Below, piece after piece: positions 12,643-21,249 of a stretch of DNA of 44,726 nucleotides. Source of the stretch: Candidatus Nitrotoga sp. LAW (GTDB taxonomy: Bacteria; Pseudomonadota; Gammaproteobacteria; Burkholderiales; Gallionellaceae); assembly GCA_003402315.1 (NCBI GenBank), contig QFXI01000011.1, positions 1 to 44,726 on the forward strand, read 5' to 3'. Made by a program: the position numbers and the translations under genes. The notes under the pieces are model-generated. The model ran no database searches, was not told the origin of the DNA, and worked only from the letters and a program-made list of their open reading frames with translations. How positions within the stretch are numbered: the stretch's first letter is position 1; each line of letters begins with the position of its first letter.

Positions 12643-13215
12643 TTACTTAACCGGCGCCATCAAGTGCTGGTAAGGCGTGTCTGGAAACATTACGTAGGGA
12701 AGCGAAGTGTCGGGGTCGGCATTCTTTGGATATGTATCGTAGAAGCTGGCATCAGCGCCGACGATCATCACGTGAGGCCCGGTCTTGATCCAATGATTTT
12801 TGGCATCGGGCTTGGTCGCAAAGGGATCGGTATTACTGGCATCTGTTCCACCAGAGAGCATGTACATAAAACCAACTTTCCCTGGAGTGGGGTTCGTATG
12901 CGCGATCCACGCATAGACCCATTCCATAGCGTTCTTATCCATGCACATAGGGTCGGGCCCGGGAGTCGCTGGATTGTCCGGCATGCAGGTAAAACCATTT
13001 GTTCCTTGGCGCACGGTGCGCATTTTGCCGTCTGCCTCCATAGCCACGATGGTTGCTCCCTTCGCAACCTTGGCTGGCGCCGCGGACATCGCGCTTGCGA
13101 TCATTTTTTTATCGCTGGCCGACACCTTCGCGCCTGCGGCATAGGCATTCATTGTCAATACAGACAATACTGCGATCCCCATCATGCCACTTACGATTTT
13201 ATTCAGTTGATACAT
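12643..13215 (-). CDS. Conserved secreted protein of unknown function
   Basis: This 190-residue product has a clear Sec signal peptide (hydrophobic 8-26, cleavage near AYA-AG). The mature part starts with an Ala/Lys/Ser-rich helix. It then has a domain with one Cys pair (FTCMPDN and PDPMCMDKNAMEWVYAW) and HIS/TRP-rich text such as GPHVMIVG. A strong ribosome site (TAAGGAGACC) precedes the ATG. I recall similar proteins annotated only as hypothetical in proteobacteria, and I assign no function. It is flanked by IS1595 and IS5 remnants, so it may have moved with them or merely survived between insertions. Confidence 0.75.
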   Translation of the reverse strand: MYQLNKIVSGMMGIAVLSVLTMNAYAAGAKVSASDKKMIASAMSAAPAKVAKGATIVAMEADGKMRTVRQGTNGFTCMPDNPATPGPDPMCMDKNAMEWVYAWIAHTNPTPGKVGFMYMLSGGTDASNTDPFATKPDAKNHWIKTGPHVMIVGADASFYDTYPKNADPDTSLPYVMFPDTPYQHLMAPVK

Positions 13216-13585
13216 TTTGGTCTCCTTAGGATGATTACGGAAAAACAGGGGCAGCCCACGGTTTTATCAAGTAGTAAATATCAAGTGCTCATAGGACATT
13301 TCCCCGTTTGGTGAACATCAGAAGAATTAATACTACTTGCCTGAAACGAAAATGGAATAAGCAATTTCCTTATTTTTGATATGAACACTTTAAAAATTTC
13401 CCACTTTTCTCCCCAGTTTTGCAGCATGGTGAGTTATTCTCAAGAAGAATGGCAACATCCTCCCTATGAATATCGAACACAATGTCAGCGCGCCACCCAA
13501 CCTGAATTTCGACATGTAGACCTGCACGAACAAACTTACGGAAATAAGTAGTCCTTTGGTAAAACTGAACGCCGAGTAGAGCGGA
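13216..13585. other. Intergenic, no recognised gene
   Basis: About 370 bases between the secreted protein and the IS5 remnant. A short plus-strand frame (ATG near 13425, about 40 codons) and a longer minus-strand frame (13390-13680) exist, but neither has a recognisable domain and the latter crosses the transposase remnant. It may be debris from the IS5 insertion. Confidence 0.4.
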
Positions 13586-13916
13586 ATGCATTTCGTCCTG
13601 ATGCGGTACGGGTGCATGCCCAGAAGGAAAGGAAAGAGCGACACCGGGGTTAAGCCCATTGATGTGATACTCGTGGTCAAGATGCTAATTCTCCAGCATC
13701 TCTACAACTTTACTGACGAAAAAATTGAAAACCAGGTTCGAGCCCGGTTCCCATTTATGCATTTTATGCAGCTGCAACTGGAAGACCGGTACCTGACGCC
13801 AAGACGGCCTGGTTACTCCAGAAACGACTCAAAGACCTGAAGCTGGTCGAAGTGTTGTTTGACCGGTTTCACGAGCAACTAGCGGCTCATGGCTATGTGG
13901 CTCGAAAGGTCAGATG
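13586..13916 (+). pseudogene. IS5-family transposase remnant, frameshifted
   Basis: The frame from 13586 carries an IS5-type N-terminal domain (VKPIDVILVVKMLILQHLYN, then a diverged QVRARFPF). Near 13785 the text GACCGGTACC appears to lack one G. Restoring it gives LEDRVPDAKTAWLLQKRLKD, which continues into LFDRFHEQLAAHGYVARK in the second frame. A further shift follows at about 13905, where VARKGQM would be expected. The catalytic DDE region is absent. This is an old, decayed insertion sequence. Confidence 0.75.
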
Positions 13917-14002
13917 GCAGCCACCACTTTCGTGGAACTATCGCAACAACTTAGTTTATTTGGGTAGGCAAAGTGAATTTTGCCCACCCGTTACGGTTGA
14001 TA

Positions 14003-15238
14003 TTACGGAGAGATTAAGAAAGGAGGGGGGGAATCAGGCGGTACACGGCTATCTAATCCCCATAATTGATAGTCGTCGGTTAAGGTTTTAAGAAAGGCGA
14101 CAATTGCCTTTTCCTCTTCGGGACTCAAGCCCAGATTACCCAGTTCGCTGCTATTTACATTCTGGGGAACTTCGGGCTGGGGCCAACCGGACTCGCCAAA
14201 CCTTGAATCTGTGTTATCCCATACCGCACCCAAGGTGTCGCGGCTATTATAAAAATGCACAACCTGTTCCAGCGATTCCAAGACGCCGTTATGACCATAA
14301 GGCGGCGTCAGTGCAATATTTCTCAGCGTCATGACTTTATGCTTACCGATCTCATTGCCTTCAGGGTCTATGGCTGCAATATCGCTACGGCCACCAAGGC
14401 CAAGATTAGGCTCTGGGTTATTCGGTATTTTTACATTACGTGGCAAGCCGATGTTGTCATAAGTAAAATCGGTAAACAGCGGCAGCATTAGTTCGCCGTT
14501 TTTGTTACGGGTCGTCTCGCTGGTATGGCAGGCAGCGCAGTTGCCTTTGCCATTGAATAGCTTTAAGCCTTGTTCTTCAATACCGGTTAAAGTGGTTTTC
14601 CCAGCCAACACGTAGTCGAATTTGGACGTGAATTTATTAAAAACAGAGGTTTTTTCAAATTCGCCGATGGCTTTTGCCGCGAGATTAAAAACTTTGTCAA
14701 CTTTAGCAACATTCAGATTAATACCATAGGCTTCCCGGAACAATTCCTTGTATCTTTTATCTTCCTTTATACGGTCAACCACCGCCTGTTCGCTGGGCAT
14801 TGCCATTTCGAGCGGATTTAGTAAAGGTTTTTGCGCCTGTTCGCTCAAATCTTTGGCACGCCCATTCCAGAATTGGCCTCCTACAAACAAGCCTGCATTT
14901 CGGCTCCAATGAAATGAAGGACTATGTGCCGCATAACCTATGCTTGGAGTATTTAACGTACCTATAAGACTGGTAATCGAGCCTTTCGAAATAGCAGTGC
15001 CATTTTTGACGTTATCCGGGTCAACAAACCCCGGAACCACTTTACTAGCCAAGCCATTACCTCCTGCCGGCTGTAGGCTGTGACAACTCGCACAGGATTG
15101 GTTTCTGTTCAGAGACAAATTTTTATCCTGAAATAAAAATTTGCCAAGTTGCTGTATATCGCTCAACGGTTCTTTAGCTTGGGAGGTAATGCTGATCAAC
15201 ATCATTATTATTGATAAAGCAATGCTTCGTGATTTCAT
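14003..15238 (-). CDS. Di-haem cytochrome c peroxidase / MauG-family protein
   Basis: This predicted periplasmic di-haem c-type enzyme reduces hydrogen peroxide or, in MauG-like members, oxidises a protein partner. The 411-residue product has a signal peptide (cleavage near SQA-KE) and two haem-binding motifs, CASCH (49-53) and CAACH (234-238). The text GGQFWNGRAKDLSEQA (120-135) and LRNIALTPPYGHNG (C-terminal half) is typical of the family. I chose the ATG at 15238 over the upstream one at 15322 because GGAGT precedes it and the signal peptide begins there. No cytochrome maturation or amine dehydrogenase genes are adjacent, so the partner is unknown. Confidence 0.88.
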   Translation of the reverse strand: MKSRSIALSIIMMLISITSQAKEPLSDIQQLGKFLFQDKNLSLNRNQSCASCHSLQPAGGNGLASKVVPGFVDPDNVKNGTAISKGSITSLIGTLNTPSIGYAAHSPSFHWSRNAGLFVGGQFWNGRAKDLSEQAQKPLLNPLEMAMPSEQAVVDRIKEDKRYKELFREAYGINLNVAKVDKVFNLAAKAIGEFEKTSVFNKFTSKFDYVLAGKTTLTGIEEQGLKLFNGKGNCAACHTSETTRNKNGELMLPLFTDFTYDNIGLPRNVKIPNNPEPNLGLGGRSDIAAIDPEGNEIGKHKVMTLRNIALTPPYGHNGVLESLEQVVHFYNSRDTLGAVWDNTDSRFGESGWPQPEVPQNVNSSELGNLGLSPEEEKAIVAFLKTLTDDYQLWGLDSRVPPDSPPPFLISP

Positions 15239-15657
15239 AAATGAAACTCCAGTAATAGGTATGCAAAAGAGAGTCGCTATCATCCAATAATAATTATATA
15301 AATAATAATGATTATTGTTCAATAAATTAAATTATAAGTAGCCGGGAAGTAGTCAGGTCGCTACTCAGGGCGCTTACGAAAGTTGAATTGCATCCTCGAT
15401 TGACTCGGTATATCTGCGTCGTATATCCAATTAAAAAATCTCGAGACGCGCTAAACACTGACAATTCCCACCAACAACTTGACCTTTCTGGCAGCCACCA
15501 TCTACGCGCTCTGCAAGCGTCGCCGGCAAATGGTACTGTTTATCAAAAGGATCAAGCAGGATCTACGTATCAAGAAGTGCTGCGGCAATTCAGAGAATTC
15601 GGTGAACTTGAAAATATAAATGGTGTAAATCGGCTAATAAATCATTTGAGTTAAACA
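15239..15657. other. Intergenic, one doubtful ORF
   Basis: About 420 bases upstream of the peroxidase. A plus-strand frame at 15388-15654 (88 codons) has no ribosome site or recognisable domain, and I do not accept it as a gene. The peroxidase promoter should lie near 15250-15330, which is very A/T-rich, but no clear -35/-10 pair stands out. Confidence 0.4.
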
Positions 15658-16074
15658 CTAACTCCCCCACCTAAGCCACACTCGTAACTGTCGGAAAGAT
15701 TCAGCATCCAGGCTATCCGGCAAAATAATGACACTACGCGCTAAGTGCCTCCCTTGCGGCAACACATTTAGTACGGTAAGAAAAGGAGTAACCAGACTAT
15801 CGGCTAAAACCCGCGCAGTTACTTGATCCCCATTGCGCGCAACCAACAAGATCATGTCTCCGTCCAGTAGTAGCGTTTTGTTAGAGGATAGCGCTAACAG
15901 CCAGGCATCGTGCCATACGTGATACAGCATGCTGGTTAACACGAGCGAAGCCAAGAGTATCTTCGCCCATAATGGCAAAGCCAATAGAACCAGAACCGCG
16001 AGCATAGCGCCATGCGAAACAACTAATACGATTGTAAAATAAATGGAAGGTTGAAGATTAAATTGCCGTTGCAT
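15658..16074 (-). CDS. ygfX: YgfX/CptA-like small membrane protein
   Basis: The 138-residue product has two close N-terminal membrane helices (about 10-55) followed by a soluble C-terminal domain ending in LPDSLDAESFRQLRVWLRW, which I recognise from the YgfX family. In E. coli YgfX (CptA) is paired with SdhE/CptB and has been reported either as a toxin acting on cytoskeletal proteins or as a membrane factor in flavinylation; no sdhE is visible here. It follows rluB on the same strand after 58 bases and is probably the last gene of that transcript. Confidence 0.7.
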   Translation of the reverse strand: MQRQFNLQPSIYFTIVLVVSHGAMLAVLVLLALPLWAKILLASLVLTSMLYHVWHDAWLLALSSNKTLLLDGDMILLVARNGDQVTARVLADSLVTPFLTVLNVLPQGRHLARSVIILPDSLDAESFRQLRVWLRWGS

Positions 16075-16132
16075 GGTAACTTTCTGGCAATTCGAAATAT
16101 CTTCAAGAAAAAATCAGAGCTTGGCGCCTATT

Positions 16133-17083
16133 TCAGGGGCGCACTTTATTTTTAAACGGCGTTGTGCTGCGACGTGCGTCTGTCTTGCGATGGGGAGAGG
16201 CGCTCATGTTAGTGCCTATTTTTTTGTTTTTATGGCCTGCATTCATCATTCCATTATCAAACTTTCCAGCCTTGCTTCCAGTCCATTCAGCGACTTTTTC
16301 CGTGACAGGTTTCGATTCCATGCCCACCCAGTCAAGAATCTGACTAACCTCTCCTGTGCCGAGTTCTGCCAGCGTACCTCGCTTCAAGTGAGGCGGCAGA
16401 TTAACGATGCCGAAGCGCACACGTATTAAACGGCTAATGGGCAAACCTAACGCCTCAAAGGTACGACGCACAATGCGATTGCGCCCTTCCTTTAACATCA
16501 GTCGGTACCAATGATTGTAGCCCTCCCCTCCTTCGTCGGTAAGCCTCTCGAACTTCACTGGGCCATCCTCCAAGGTGATTCCTTCCTTCACCATCTGCTC
16601 CATCTGCTCGTCAGTCATGCTGCCCTGCACGCGCACAGCGTATTCGCGTTCCACTTCAAAACGTGGGTGCATAAGGCGGTTAGCCAGATCCCCAGAGGTC
16701 GTAAAAATCAACAACCCACTGGTATTAAAATCGAGCCGCCCGATGGCAATCCATTTCATGCCTCTCAACTTAGGTAACTTGTCGAACACGCTCGCACGCT
16801 TTTCCGGATCATCGCGACTAACAATCTCACCTTCCTGCTTGTGATACAGCAATACACGCGGCAAATTATTATTACTTGTTTTAATGTGCACAATGCGCTT
16901 ATCGGCACGTACCACATCGTCCTCAGTCACACGCATACCCAACGTCGCCACTTCTCCGTTCACCGTTATACGTCCAGCGGAAATCCATTCTTCCATAGTA
17001 CGACGGGAACCCAAGCCGACTTGCGCCAGTACCTTCTGCAAGCGCTCGCCTTGTTGTTCTGGTTGCTTTGCCTGTTCGTTCAT
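16133..17083 (-). CDS. rluB: 23S rRNA pseudouridine synthase, RluB-type
   Basis: The enzyme isomerises a uridine in 23S rRNA helix 89 (U2605 in E. coli for RluB) to pseudouridine. The 316-residue product has an N-terminal S4 RNA-binding domain (about 13-60, [15 protein letters not shown]) and the RsuA/RluB catalytic domain with [11 protein letters not shown], where Asp118 is the predicted nucleophile. [12 protein letters not shown] is the second family signature. The last 60 residues are a basic low-complexity tail, as usual for RluB. Its ATG overlaps the recR stop by 4 bases. RluE or RluF are less likely given the length and tail. Confidence 0.9.
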   Translation of the reverse strand: MNEQAKQPEQQGERLQKVLAQVGLGSRRTMEEWISAGRITVNGEVATLGMRVTEDDVVRADKRIVHIKTSNNNLPRVLLYHKQEGEIVSRDDPEKRASVFDKLPKLRGMKWIAIGRLDFNTSGLLIFTTSGDLANRLMHPRFEVEREYAVRVQGSMTDEQMEQMVKEGITLEDGPVKFERLTDEGGEGYNHWYRLMLKEGRNRIVRRTFEALGLPISRLIRVRFGIVNLPPHLKRGTLAELGTGEVSQILDWVGMESKPVTEKVAEWTGSKAGKFDNGMMNAGHKNKKIGTNMSASPHRKTDARRSTTPFKNKVRP

Positions 17084-17679
17084 CCCATAACCTCTCGCCT
17101 TTCCAGCACGGCTTGCGCCAGGGTACCGCTATCCACATGTTCCAGTTCGCCACCCACCGGCAGCCCACGCGCGATGCGCGACACTTTGATGCCCTGCGCA
17201 CATAGCAAGATAGTAATGTAGTGGGCAGTGGCATCACCTTCTACAGTAAAATTAGTGGCGAGTATCACTTCACATGTATTTTCCTGTGCCCGTCTAACAA
17301 GGCGTTCAAGGTGCAATTCACGCGGGCCGATGCCATCCAGTGGAGAAAGCCGTCCCATCAGCACAAAATACATACCGCGATAGCACTGCGCCTGTTCCAT
17401 CATGAGCAAGTCTGCCGGCATCTCCACCACGCACAGCAGGCTAGCATCACGCTTGGGCGAACGGCATAAGGCACAAATTTCTTCTTCGGAAAAATTATTA
17501 CACTTGGCACAATGATGGATTTTTTCCACAGCATGTCCAAGCGCCCGTGCCAGCCGCAATGCGCCCGACTTGTCGCGTTGCAACAAGTGATATGCCATAC
17601 GCTGCGCAGATTTCGGCCCAACACCGGGCAAACAGCGCAAAGCGGCTATCATTTCTTCCAGACTAGAAAGCGTATTCAT
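17080..17679 (-). CDS. recR: Recombination mediator RecR
   Basis: RecR works with RecF/RecO to load RecA on gapped DNA. The 199-residue product has the helix-hairpin-helix ([16 protein letters not shown], 14-29), a four-cysteine zinc finger (Cys57, 60, 69, 72) and a Toprim domain with [10 protein letters not shown]. The length is standard. It follows ybaB by 27 bases, the common dnaX-ybaB-recR order, and its stop overlaps the rluB start, so the block is probably one operon. Confidence 0.96.
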   Translation of the reverse strand: MNTLSSLEEMIAALRCLPGVGPKSAQRMAYHLLQRDKSGALRLARALGHAVEKIHHCAKCNNFSEEEICALCRSPKRDASLLCVVEMPADLLMMEQAQCYRGMYFVLMGRLSPLDGIGPRELHLERLVRRAQENTCEVILATNFTVEGDATAHYITILLCAQGIKVSRIARGLPVGGELEHVDSGTLAQAVLERREVMG

Positions 17680-17706
17680 TCAACTACTAAAAATATTGTG
17701 GTATTT

Positions 17707-18033
17707 TCAGAACGGCAAGCTCATGCCGGGCGGCAGATTCATGCCTGCCGTGAAGCCACCCATTTTTTGTTGGGTCACTGCAGCAACCTGTTTCATCGCA
17801 TCATTCATTGCCGCCACGATCAAATCTTCCAGCATTTCCTTATCGTCTGATAACAAGCTGTTATCCAACATCACGCGGCGCACATCGTGGGCACAGGTCA
17901 TCACTACTTTTACCATACCGGAACCGGCTTGGCCTTCTACCTCGATTGTAGCGAGCTCATCCTGCGCCTTTTTCATGTTCTGTTGCATCTGCTGGGCTTG
18001 TTTCATCATCCCGGCCAATCCGCCCTTCATCAT
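17707..18033 (-). CDS. ybaB: Nucleoid-associated protein YbaB/EbfC
   Basis: This small dimeric DNA-binding protein is often found between dnaX and recR. The 108 residues start [20 protein letters not shown], a Met/Gln-rich helix characteristic of the family, and end with a Gly/Pro-rich tail ([16 protein letters not shown]). GGAGG precedes the ATG. The gap to dnaX is 18 bases. Confidence 0.93.
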   Translation of the reverse strand: MMKGGLAGMMKQAQQMQQNMKKAQDELATIEVEGQAGSGMVKVVMTCAHDVRRVMLDNSLLSDDKEMLEDLIVAAMNDAMKQVAAVTQQKMGGFTAGMNLPPGMSLPF

Positions 18034-18051
18034 GCCTATACCCTCCTTAAC

Positions 18052-19677
18052 TTATTGTATTGATTTAATCGTTTCTTCAAGTACCTGCGCGCCTAGTTGT
18101 GCCTGTGCCTCACGCACGAAGGGGTCTTGCATAATGGCCTCAACTGCGTATTGCTGACGTGTCTGTTTCACTTGCTGTTCGACCGCAGCTGGAGTAGCCA
18201 CGTTGTTCACACCTAACGTAACCGACAATCGTACGGACTGAACGAAATAATCGGTAAGAGCGGCCTGCAGTTTTTCCTGGGCCATTTTATTGGTCAACAA
18301 ATGTTTGTGCTGCGGCGCTAAAACTAAAGTTAACCGCCCATCAACAAAGCTTTCCAGCGTGCAATGTTTCGCCAATTCGCGCGCCATACCTTGCACATTA
18401 AGTTGTGCCAATAATGTGCTCCAATCAAGAGCCACAGAAGTAGTTCCTACTGGATTGACTGGTGGTGAAATAGTTTGAATAGGTTGCGGTTGAGGTTGCT
18501 GCTTCGGCTCTGGTGCCGGTATCACAATAGCCTGAGCCATCGGCGACGCCGTCACTTCAGCTGTACGCTGTTCCGACATCGCCTTGGCGCCAGCTGGCCT
18601 AAATGCCAACATACGCAACAAGGTCATGGTGAAACCAGCATATTCATCAGGCGCAAGGTCAATTTCATTACGCCCGTGTATGGCAATCTGATAATACAAT
18701 TGAATTTCTTCTGCGCTAAAACTCCGCGCCAGTTCCAGTAAGCGCATTCGCTCCGGCTCATCTTCCGCGATGGCTTGCGGCACCGTCTGCGCCAAAGCAA
18801 CACGGTGCAATAGAGTCGCCAAGTCTTGCAAGGCAACATCAAACGCCAAGCTGCGGCTTTGCATATCGTCAGCAATACGCAACAAACCGACTCCGTCCCG
18901 CACCAACAAAGTTTGCAACACGTCATACAGATAACTCTGGTCAATCGCACCTAACATATTACGGACCGTCGCCTCATCGATTCTGGAGTCAGAATAGGCA
19001 ATGGCTTGATCGAGCAAGCTTAGCGCATCGCGCATACTGCCCTGCGCCGCACGGGCCAGCAATGCCAGCGCTGCGATTTCAAACGTGATGTCTTCCTGCC
19101 CCAGCACATATTCCAAGTGTGTGACAATTAACGCGGGTGGCAACTGTTTCAGATTGAACTGCAAACAGCGCGACAACACGGTGACGGGGATTTTTTGCGG
19201 GTCAGTTGTGGCGAGAATAAATTTGACGTGTGCTGGCGGCTCTTCCAATGTCTTCAACATTGAGTTAAAAGCTGCCTTGGAAAGCATGTGTACTTCATCA
19301 ATCAGATAAACTTTGTAGCGCCCCAATGTGGGCAAATATTGCGCGTTATCCAGTACTTCGCGCATATTATCAATGCCGGTATTAGACGCCGCATCCAGTT
19401 CAATAAGATCAACAAAACGTCCACTGTCAATTTCCGTGCAAGCGCTACAAATTCCACACGGTGTGGCGGTAATGCCGGTAATGCAATTCAAGGATTTTGC
19501 AAAAATGCGCGCGATGGTAGTTTTGCCCACACCGCGCGTGCCAGTAAATAAATAGGCGTGATGTAACCGATTTTGTGTCAGCGCATTGCTTAAGGCCTGC
19601 ACGACATGCTTCTGCCCCGCCAATTGCGCGAAGATCTTAGGTCGCCATTTGCGCGCTAGAACAGAAGTTACTGACAA
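18052..19677 (-). CDS. dnaX: DNA polymerase III subunit tau/gamma
   Basis: This is the clamp-loader ATPase of the replisome. The 541-residue product has Walker A GTRGVGKT (46-53), a zinc-binding module (Cys65, 74, 77, 80), DEVHMLSKAAFN as Walker B/sensor text, and a C-terminal tau-like domain after a Pro/Gln linker (PEPKQQPQPQP). The frame opens with TTG at 19677 (TTG TCA GTA ACT); an upstream in-frame stop two codons earlier and no better candidate support this rare start. I looked for an AAAAAAG-type slippery heptamer near the domain III/IV border and found none. It begins the dnaX-ybaB-recR-rluB series. Confidence 0.95.
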   Translation of the reverse strand: MSVTSVLARKWRPKIFAQLAGQKHVVQALSNALTQNRLHHAYLFTGTRGVGKTTIARIFAKSLNCITGITATPCGICSACTEIDSGRFVDLIELDAASNTGIDNMREVLDNAQYLPTLGRYKVYLIDEVHMLSKAAFNSMLKTLEEPPAHVKFILATTDPQKIPVTVLSRCLQFNLKQLPPALIVTHLEYVLGQEDITFEIAALALLARAAQGSMRDALSLLDQAIAYSDSRIDEATVRNMLGAIDQSYLYDVLQTLLVRDGVGLLRIADDMQSRSLAFDVALQDLATLLHRVALAQTVPQAIAEDEPERMRLLELARSFSAEEIQLYYQIAIHGRNEIDLAPDEYAGFTMTLLRMLAFRPAGAKAMSEQRTAEVTASPMAQAIVIPAPEPKQQPQPQPIQTISPPVNPVGTTSVALDWSTLLAQLNVQGMARELAKHCTLESFVDGRLTLVLAPQHKHLLTNKMAQEKLQAALTDYFVQSVRLSVTLGVNNVATPAAVEQQVKQTRQQYAVEAIMQDPFVREAQAQLGAQVLEETIKSIQ

Positions 19678-19690
19678 AATTTACGTTATC

Positions 19691-20221
19691 TCAAAAATGG
19701 TAGGCAAGGCGAATTTGGCTAAAATTGATGCCTGGATTTGGGTGCTTAATTGAACCATTAGACAAATGCTGAAAACGATAGCCCAGATCAAACTGCTTCC
19801 GATCCCCAAAACGCAAGCCTGCACCAAGATGATCACCAAATTGAAAAGCGGTACTAAATCTACGGTCAGCATTGATATGAATATCGGAAATCAGATGAAC
19901 TCCGATCCCTGCTTCCAGGTATGGCGCCAAGCCGGAAAGATTTTTCTGTTGCAGGCGAAATATCGGAGTAAAACCGATATCAGTAATATTGTGATTACTG
20001 CCCGCACTGTTTTGGCCGTTCCAACGTCCAGCTGAAGCTTCCCAATAGCCAGTCACCAACCAGTTGCCGTCGGTAAACCACTTCTTTTCCCAATCCCATT
20101 GGGCGCCGATACGCGCCATATTGGTTTTATCGCCACTTCCAATCTCAGCGGAAACACCATCTATGGCCCACACATTCCCAGTTAACAATAACGCACCGAT
20201 CAGTACACAGATCTTTTTCAT
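19691..20221 (-). CDS. pagL: Lipid A 3-O-deacylase, PagL-like
   Basis: This predicted outer-membrane beta-barrel enzyme removes the 3-O acyl chain of lipid A, which lowers endotoxicity. The 176-residue product has a signal peptide (1-19, ending VWA), alternating beta-strand text and a C-terminal Tyr-His-Phe that suits barrel assembly. The active-site stretch FQHLSNGSIKHPNPG has the catalytic His and Ser (H-x-S). Where I remember P. aeruginosa PagL having Glu (12 residues after Ser) this protein has Asn. I start it at the ATG at 20221, with GGAG upstream, rather than the GTG at 20227. Family membership is fairly secure; activity is inferred. Confidence 0.82.
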   Translation of the reverse strand: MKKICVLIGALLLTGNVWAIDGVSAEIGSGDKTNMARIGAQWDWEKKWFTDGNWLVTGYWEASAGRWNGQNSAGSNHNITDIGFTPIFRLQQKNLSGLAPYLEAGIGVHLISDIHINADRRFSTAFQFGDHLGAGLRFGDRKQFDLGYRFQHLSNGSIKHPNPGINFSQIRLAYHF

Positions 20222-20242
20222 TGTCACTCCATCTTCTAAATA

Positions 20243-20342
20243 GGGAGGCGAGCCTTACCCCCGGCACTTGCAATAAATGGTTATGGCTGCTTCCTTCCGG
20301 ATCTGACCAGGTTCACCACCTTGTAATGCGGGGAGGCCCGCC
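20243..20342 (-). ncRNA. ffs: 4.5S signal recognition particle RNA
   Basis: The minus strand has the conserved SRP apical hairpin text GGTCAGATCCGGAAGGAAGCAG, given here across 20289-20310, flanked by complementary arms GGCGGGCCTCC at the 5' end and GGCTCGCC at the 3' end. The size of about 100 nt fits the short bacterial type. It binds Ffh for co-translational membrane targeting. It lies just upstream of pagL on the same strand; the dnaX cluster continues beyond it. Confidence 0.92.
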
Positions 20343-21249
20343 AATTCTTTCAAGCAACCCAACAACTTGTTGCGTAATACCAAAGCAGCGCTACTAACAC
20401 CACGAAAATCCCATGTCTTAATTACACAATAAGCATCTCAATTTCGTCTTTATGCGTTTCGCCTTAGCAAAAAATTTATTGCGACTATTAAGCCGCTTAT
20501 TTTATGTTGTCATCATACTATCAAATGAACTGGCTGACAAAATCCAGCCATATCCAATATGGCATGGACTTGAATTAAGAGCTGTATTTCCAAAAAAATG
20601 AGCTTGAAGCAAGCGAACCGAAAGCCTCAAGATTATAGGCTCGGCACAAAAAAATTGAATTTTTTCCATGTGCCGCAATCGACAACATATAAACTAAAAA
20701 AGATACAAGATTTTAAACATGAAGCAGCTGCACACGCGGTGAAAGGATTTGCATCACAACAGGGAATTGACGTGATCCCTATATGTCGAGCTAAGCGGAC
20801 TTTCCTATCCGACCATATTGGGTCGTCATTAAATCGTTATAGGCACAACGAAAAATATTACTTAAATTCAATAACATAAACATAAATCGCAATAAACTTG
20901 TCAAGAATAAAAAGAGAAATAGAATGTGCGTCTAACAGATTCGCCCATCAGATTCATCGTATCCAATCCTTATATTTGGACTGCATGTACGCAAAGGACA
21001 TGCAGTCACACAGCTCGAATCAAAACAGTTTGGCAATCGAAAATATAGGCACAAGTAAAACATCAGGGCTGTATGCCCTTATGCACGTGACCACAGAGCT
21101 AACAACGTGAACCGTCGAGACATCCTGTTACTGTGCGGCGGACTTAAAAGTTTCCCGAAAGCTATCGAGACAGACTATGCGAAAACGTCCGTGCATCTAC
21201 ACAACGATATAGCCTTGACAAATATACCCTTACTCATGCCATATCACCA
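20343..21249. other. Long region with no convincing gene
   Basis: About 900 bases of A/T-rich DNA between the SRP RNA and the ClpA-N gene. Plus-strand frames at 20598-20879 and 20898-21110 have no ribosome site, no recognisable domain and odd composition, so I do not call them. One perfect inverted repeat is listed separately. The stretch could hold unrecognised RNA or the remains of a lost gene. Confidence 0.5.
20979..21007. repeat. 10-bp perfect inverted repeat
   Basis: GACTGCATGT (20979-20988) is the exact reverse complement of ACATGCAGTC (20998-21007), with a 9-base spacer. No T-run follows on either strand, so it is not an obvious terminator. It could be a protein-binding site or a small-RNA hairpin. 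The sequence is seen; the role is unknown. Confidence 0.6.

Noticed and set aside
13390-13680. 96-codon minus-strand frame
   Set aside because: It runs antisense into the IS5 transposase remnant and has no recognisable domain.
19180-19200. A run of six A in dnaX (CAAAAAATCC on the minus strand) as a possible programmed frameshift site
   Set aside because: It lies near codon 160 inside the ATPase domain and does not fit the A AAA AAG pattern.
20598-21110. Two plus-strand frames (93 and 70 codons) in the gene-poor interval
   Set aside because: No ribosome site, no recognisable domain and composition unlike neighbouring genes.
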